A stretch of DNA of 64,000 nucleotides from Boswellia sacra (lineage: Eukaryota > Streptophyta > Magnoliopsida > Sapindales > Burseraceae), in NCBI GenBank assembly GCA_013180625.2, contig SNVD02013576.1:19252-83251 (forward strand), in the 5' to 3' direction. Shown here one piece after another: positions 58,579-64,000 of this stretch. How positions within the stretch are numbered: position 1 is the first letter of the stretch; each line of letters begins with the position of its first letter. The notes under the pieces are model-generated. The model saw only the letters and a list, made by a program, of their open reading frames with translations, was not told the DNA's origin and searched no databases. The position numbers and the translations under genes were made by a program.

Positions 58579-60049
58579 GTCCGTAGAAAATCAGAAATTT
58601 TTTTTCTAATTTTAACTGTTGCTTTCCTTCTCTGATTTTTAAGAATTTTTTTAATCCAGAATTTTGTAATATATATGAATAAATTTGTTTATTTTGTTAT
58701 TTAATATTATATTTTTAAGAATTTTTTTAATCCAGAATTTTGTGATATATATGAATAAATTTATAGAGCTTTATAAATTTCTCTTTAGATGCTGTTTAAT
58801 TGCTTGGTTAAGACTTGGTGTCTGTTGTTTAGTTGGTATATGGACTGCGTTTCCTCTTTATTTATTCATTGATTTTTTTATGAAGCAGTTTCTTTGTAGA
58901 AATTTTTTTTGCTGTTTCTTTTAGACATCTGAGGTTATGGAAATTATCTATCATTTAAGTGGGGGTTTTTGATGTTTCATGCATGGACTTTCTGTAAATT
59001 AAGTACTCTACCTTCTGTTGTGTAGCATCTCTTTACCCAAAATTTAATTTAGATCTTTATTCTTTTGACAATCAACTTAATAGTCATTTGGTTTGCTTTT
59101 GATTAATGTTGGCTGCAGGCTGTTGTTAGTTTCATTACAATGTAATTTCAGCTGTGTTCTATCTTTTTCACATTCTCTCTTGGCACAAGAACACATTATT
59201 TTGGTCAAACTATTCTTCATGGTGGTGCAACAGTACGTTCTTCTCTCTTTTGGCTTAATTACCTTTTTAGGTGCAAGACATAATTAATTATTTTGATTCT
59301 TTAGTATTAAGCTACTGGTAGGGGAAAAAAACTATGAGGTGTTCGCTTTAGTACTTTTTCAAGGTGGGTTTGGATAAAAACTGTTGTGATTTATTAGATT
59401 TTTGTTTTTATTGGATTTGCTTTGATAAAAGATTTTTATTTGTTATTTCTGTTTTTGGGTGATTGGAATTCCTGTTATTTTTCTGGGTTGGATTTATCTG
59501 TTCGATAGTTTTTGTGGTACAGTTTGCTAAGCTCATAATTCTGTGATAAAAAAAATTCATTTCTAGATTAACTTTAGGCAAATAAGTGTTTTTTATTTTT
59601 TGTTTTTTCCCCAAAATTTCTACGTTTATCGATCTCAGGGATCAGCTTGTGTTGAATTGATGAAAGTGTTCTCTTTCCTCTAATCTCTTCTAATGTGAGA
59701 CTATTTTTTTTTTGAAATACTTGTTCATAGTTTGAAACTGTTTGATGGTACTTTGCTGTATTAGCTGGCTTTATTTATTTATTTATTTTGGTTGCATATA
59801 TATTAGCTGGGTTATATGGCTACAGAGCTATGTTTTTTATGTTTATGCATCAATATAACTCTGCTTTACATATGGTTTCAGATGAAATTTTCTATGGGTT
59901 TTTACTAAATATGTGTATGTTCTTTTGAAGTTTGCAAGTGCAGTTGGGAGAACTGTAATACACTTCTGAAGTTACTATCTTTAGCTTGATCGTTCTATAG
60001 TAGTTTTTTGGGAATTTGTTATTTGAAGAGAAAATCTTGAGTTCGGAAA
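58579..60049 (+). other. Intron-like DNA between MYB and B-box fragments
   Basis: Long AT-rich stretch without coding signal, starting at the MYB donor. It contains a near-perfect direct repeat of about 75 bp (ttaagaattttt...ataaattt, at 58639-58688 and 58714-58765). Mirror of 47036-48506. Confidence 0.6.
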
Positions 60050-60647
60050 ATGGGATACATCTGTGATTTTTGTGGGGATCAAAGATCTATTGTGTATTGC
60101 CGCTTTGATGCAGCATGTTTATGTTTATCGTGTGATCGAAACGTATATTCAGCCGATGCCTTATCTAAGCGCCATTCGAGGACCCTTTTGTGTGAAAGAT
60201 GTAATTCACAGCCGGCATCGGTAAGATGTGTGGAAGAGAGGATTTCTCTTTGTCAGACTTGTAATTGGAATGGCCACCGAACCTCCACATCAGATTCCAC
60301 ACATAAACGGCAACCAATCAATTGCTATTCTGGCTGCCCTTCAGCTGCTGAGCTTTCTTCAATTTGGTCACTTTTTTTGGACATCCAATCCATGGGTGAA
60401 TCTGCTTGTGAGCAGGAGTTGGGTTTGATGAGCATCACTGATAACAGCACGAAGAATTCCTGGGGCCAGAATGAAGATAAAATCACTCAAAATACGTCAG
60501 GTGGTGGTGGTGAGACCAATAGTAATATGCATGATGCTGATAAGCCAAGTGGTTTGGTTTGGAACTTCATCAATGCCTATACTTAACTATGCATCTCAGA
60601 ATCTTGAGCAAACGTTAGGATCAGCTGATAACGCAACTTTGCCCAAG
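60050..60647 (+). pseudogene. B-box zinc finger (COL9/COL10-like) first exon (inverted copy)
   Basis: ATG 60050, two B-boxes, the same frameshift after GLVW and the same donor after 60647. Two residue changes from the left copy (IVYC for IMYC, CDRN for CDQN); both right-copy residues look like the ancestral B-box sequence. Confidence 0.9.
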
Positions 60648-61236
60648 GTAGATGCTGAATCTGCTTTAATTTATTAGTTTGATAGGTTGAATAAACTCTG
60701 TTATAGGAAATAAGTAGGCGTCCAATTGCTGGTTACTTGTAGTGTTTTGTACATCACCGGAATAAACACCTATTATACATGGGAGTAGGTTTTTTGGTTT
60801 GATCTAAATATATAACAGTAGATTGATGATAAGTGCCAAGTTGGTTGAACATTTTAGTGTAAAGTTTCAGATCAGGTTATTTAGTTGCACAAGCTTATGT
60901 ATAAGGCAAGCTACAAGGCTCAAGCTGCTACGTCTAAGATTTAACTATGTTTATTTATTATTGTAGTTTTTTCTTGAAGTCATCTTATGTAATGTAGCAG
61001 GTTTACTACTCAATACCATGCTATTGTCTTGATGTTTTATTTATTCATTTATTATTTTAAGTGGCTTCTTTGGATATGTCCTAATTCTCTTTATGAACCT
61101 TATGGGACTACAAAGTTGGGTTCTTAAAATATCTTTGCCAAAAATGTAATATTGATCTTAGAATATCTTTAGAAGCACCACTACTGTTGAAGTTTATGCA
61201 TTATGGATGTAATCTGAATTGTTTTTTTATTGTGAG

Positions 61237-61576
61237 GTTTCTGAGCTGGATGCCAGCAGCACTGCAAATGCCAGAGCCTGAGCTAATAGACCATGCAGGA
61301 TTGGATTCTGCTATTTAATTGAGGATTTACTTGATAGGGTATGCTCTTCTGAGAGTTTCTCTTTTCCTGATATTCATTTATTTTTGTCTTAGACTCACTC
61401 TTGCCTGTTCCTTTCCTGTTTAAGTGCAGGCTTAAAATTTTTGTTCCGATTGCCTTCCTTGCATTTACAGTCATGGTACCAGTTAATTGGACAAACAGGA
61501 CCTTAGAGCATTCTAAATTAACTTACAGCAGCATAGATGCATTGTCTATATCAAATATTCCAACTGGATCATGCAG
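61237..61576 (+). pseudogene. OSCA/CSC1-like channel fragment, two exons (inverted copy)
   Basis: Exons 61237-61338 and 61430-61576, splice borders as in the left copy, same TAA in exon 1. Confidence 0.87.
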
Positions 61577-62391
61577 GTTCGTCAATTTATCTGAAAGCTC
61601 TATTGTATTATTATCTTTATTATTTATCTTTTGAATGTTTCCATTTTATAACTGAAACGTATGATCTTCAGCATGACTGCTATATTATTTGCAATAGTCA
61701 GACATAGTAGAGTTGTTGAAAGTTCCCCTTTTTTTCTTTCATCAGAATTAAGAATCATCAAATTAGATGTTTCAACTGAAATAATAGAATTCAAATTTTT
61801 ATGGTAGTTAATGTGACTGGTCTTAATTTGTGACTTAAAGAGTCTCTTACGCACATTCTTAATTTCAGAGTTATAAAAAAATATGCATCTTTGCTGCTTT
61901 CTCTATTTCAGAGCCATGAATTAAATATGCAAAAGTGCTTTGGTATCATTGCCGTATATACTATGCCATAACAAGGTATAAAAACAAACTCCTCTATGAC
62001 TTTGGCTCGGTTTATCTTTTTCTACATTAACTTTTCTTGGCTACAATTAGATTACTATTGTTGGTTTTCTTTTCTTTTAATTTCATATTTAGTTCACAGA
62101 GCTGATGTGTGATGTCATGTCACCCTGTAATTCTTATGATAACATTGACTTGGATGAATATATGATCAAATGGATCCATACGTTAATTGCGAGAGTAATC
62201 TATTCATATGGGAAATGTATATACATCTAACTCAAACACACAACATCTCCACCTTTAATTTGTCGAGCAAATATTTCAACTCTATTAATTAACCAACGCT
62301 TCATCTCTCAAGACCATAATTTCTCCTCATATCGTAGCATACGCTTCCCCTTCAGTTGCCTTTTTCATTTGTCTTGCTATAAAGCTTGTGT

Positions 62392-62571
62392 ATGTCCGAG
62401 AGAAAGATGGAAAGGCTGTCAACTTTAAATCCTCTGTTCTTGACATTCTTTCTATATAGCTTCCCAACCTTCATGGTGATTCCGGTCATCACTGATGTTA
62501 CTATGTCCGCTCTTTGTCCTGGAAAACCTGAGTGCTCACTTGCCATTTACCTCTCTGGAATTTAACAAGCG
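62392..62571 (+). pseudogene. HIAT1-like MFS first exon (inverted copy)
   Basis: ATG 62392 (MSERKMERLSTLNPLFLTFF). The 3' end reads SLAIYLSGI then TAA, where the left copy has RIQQ, so here the exon carries an extra stop before the GT donor at 62572. Confidence 0.75.
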
Positions 62572-63286
62572 GTATTTCTCTCCTAATTGTTCCCCGCTTC
62601 ATACTCTCGTCTGCCACTCTCTTTCCTGATCTGCTATATATTGTTTAATTTATACTCCTGTTAAGTTTCCCCATCAGCTCAACTCTATTCTTTAGTGTAG
62701 TTAATGTTCATTAAAGAGCAAAAATCTCTCTATACTTTTTTATGAATTCAAGAAAAATATAACTAAAGGCTAGCTGTGCCGTTTTTCTTGTTTATTTTCG
62801 ATGGAGTTTAAGTGGTTGTTTTACTTCTTTTAATTATACTATTAATTTTGTACAGTATATCAAGTTGATATATGTTACGATGAAAGCCTGCAGCGACAGT
62901 TGCAGAAAGTAGATATATCTCTCTCTATCTCATTAAATTTCGTCCAAATGTAAATCAGTTTCACTTTCACAGGAAATTAATGCTTTAATTTTTGGTGTCT
63001 CTGTTACAAATTAAAGGATTCATCGACGATAGATGAAGTGACAGTTGCAGAGAACAGAAAATCACACTTTTATGTGCTCATCATATGCATTATATTTATT
63101 GTGTTTCTTTTTCTTTTCTTTTCTTTTTATTTTTTAAAGCATTGGCTTACCTTTCCTACACTCCACACTTCTTAATAGTCATCGTCGAATTTATTCCTTT
63201 TCTATGTACAGATGTTTATTTTTTTTCTTTTTTTAAAAGTTCAACTATTCGCTGAATTATTAAGCTTGTGTGTATTCATATTTAAG

Positions 63287-64000
63287 TTCAACTTCGAGAC
63301 TTGCACAAGGCCATAAAGCTCTGCGAGGAGTATTTGATCAGCTCAGACCCGATTCACCGATAACTTGGCGTTAATCTAGAGGTAAAATTTGTGCAGTTAG
63401 GATGTTCATGCAAGTTTGATAAGACACTTCAATTTAAAATATGGTATGGTCTTGTTCCATACTTTAACAAAGTTGCTAGTGTGGGATGCCTGATCCTTCA
63501 TGTTTTGCTGCATTCATAGCATGCTTTCTTGTATTCTGCAACAACTGGGCACACATCTATATAATACTACAAACGAGTGTGCTCTGCTTTCCTTGGGCGC
63601 TATTATGAGCATACAGTTCAGATGTCATAATGTATGTTTTAATGGGTATATTATAATACTTCCTTCGCAGGCTGGTCCTCATAAGCATTCTTGCGTGTCG
63701 AGATTGTAAGTAATGTCATTTTAAGCAGGCCTCGGGATTAGCAAAGGTATAATTATATTGCTATTGGTATACGTTCAAGATTATATAAATGGTATCACTT
63801 AGATTGCTTTTATTGATTTTTTAGTTAATAATCTATATCTGCAGTAGTTATTACATTAACATTTGCAACTCGATATCTAAATTTTATTCTAATTGTGTGT
63901 TATGTTTATGTCTTGCTACAGTCTATTAAACTGAATTTTTCTTTACTTGAAGGTTGTTTCACAAAGAAATATTGGTGATCATTCCTTTGGTCAAAAAAAC
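63287..64000 (+). pseudogene. Beta-galactosidase fragment (inverted copy, partial)
   Basis: First exon 63287-63381 is as in the left copy. The second exon (about 63570-63745) is full of small insertions relative to 43378-43542 and no longer readable. The third exon starts at 63953 and is cut by the window end. Confidence 0.8.

Larger units (their letters stand above)
53575..64000 (-). repeat. Right arm of about 10.4-kb inverted duplication
   Basis: Mirror of 43124-53536; it continues beyond the window end inside a beta-galactosidase exon. Shared disabling changes (MYB frameshift, B-box frameshift, OSCA stop) show that both arms derive from the same CACTA insertion. See the adapter entry for why the join is suspect. 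Confidence 0.93.
57772..64000 (+). mobile_element. CACTA right-end region, inverted copy, runs off window
   Basis: Begins CACTACAAGAAATTTTGAAA at 57772, preceded by CTC (target duplication GAG on minus). Carries, on plus, the MYB, B-box, OSCA, HIAT1 and beta-galactosidase fragments in mirror order to 43124-49311. Confidence 0.9.

Overview
This is nuclear DNA of a dicot plant, probably a woody or otherwise repeat-rich species. It is AT-rich, exons are split by GT-AG introns, and plant Copia and Gypsy LTR retrotransposons dominate. The recognisable host genes are plant families: B-box/CONSTANS-like, DIVARICATA-like MYB, glycolate oxidase, LRK10L, LOG. No undamaged resident host gene is visible; the window is a nest of mobile elements.

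Left part (1-19.9 kb). A short coding-poor LTR element occupies 1-3328. Next come anonymous DNA and a 483-bp insertion bounded by a perfect 10-bp direct repeat (4741-5243). A complete but decayed Sirevirus-type Copia element (5658-15953, minus strand, target duplication ATAAT) carries gag, protease, integrase, RT, RNase H and an extra ORF beyond pol. A universal-stress-protein pseudogene exon lies at 17.5 kb.

Middle part (19.9-33.6 kb). An LRK10L-type receptor kinase gene has been shredded. Its ectodomain exon (19.9 kb) and its transmembrane/juxtamembrane exon (27.4 kb) are separated by a 4.7-kb Copia element with non-canonical TATA...TATA termini and target duplication CTGCT. The second exon is cut by another Sirevirus copy. 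That copy is cut at 29316 by a Ty3/Gypsy, Athila-like element with a 1.4-kb LTR, an Asp-tRNA-type primer site, a gag/pol remnant and an unknown cysteine-containing ORF.

Right part (33.6-64 kb). The Gypsy element was itself invaded by a 15.65-kb CACTA transposon (33660-49311; termini CACTACAAGAAA, target duplication GAG). Instead of a transposase it carries exon-intron fragments of at least nine host genes, all on the minus strand: DIV-like MYB, COL9-like B-box protein, OSCA/CSC1-like channel, HIAT1-like MFS transporter, beta-galactosidase, ISWI ATPase, FAD-dependent monooxygenase, glycolate oxidase and a USP-domain protein kinase. Beyond the CACTA, the Gypsy element carries a LONELY GUY (LOG) cytokinin-activating enzyme gene without introns, just upstream of its 3' LTR. 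That looks like a retrotransposon-captured retrogene.

From about 43.1 kb the sequence folds back on itself: 43124-53536 reappears inverted as 53575-64000. The axis of symmetry is a 38-bp sequence identical to the Nextera mate-pair junction adapter (two Tn5 mosaic ends). The junction is therefore an assembly artefact, and the inverted repeat probably represents one locus twice (two haplotypes or a mis-join). LOG is broken in the left copy and intact in the right copy. Gene order to the right of about 52.4 kb should not be trusted without checking.
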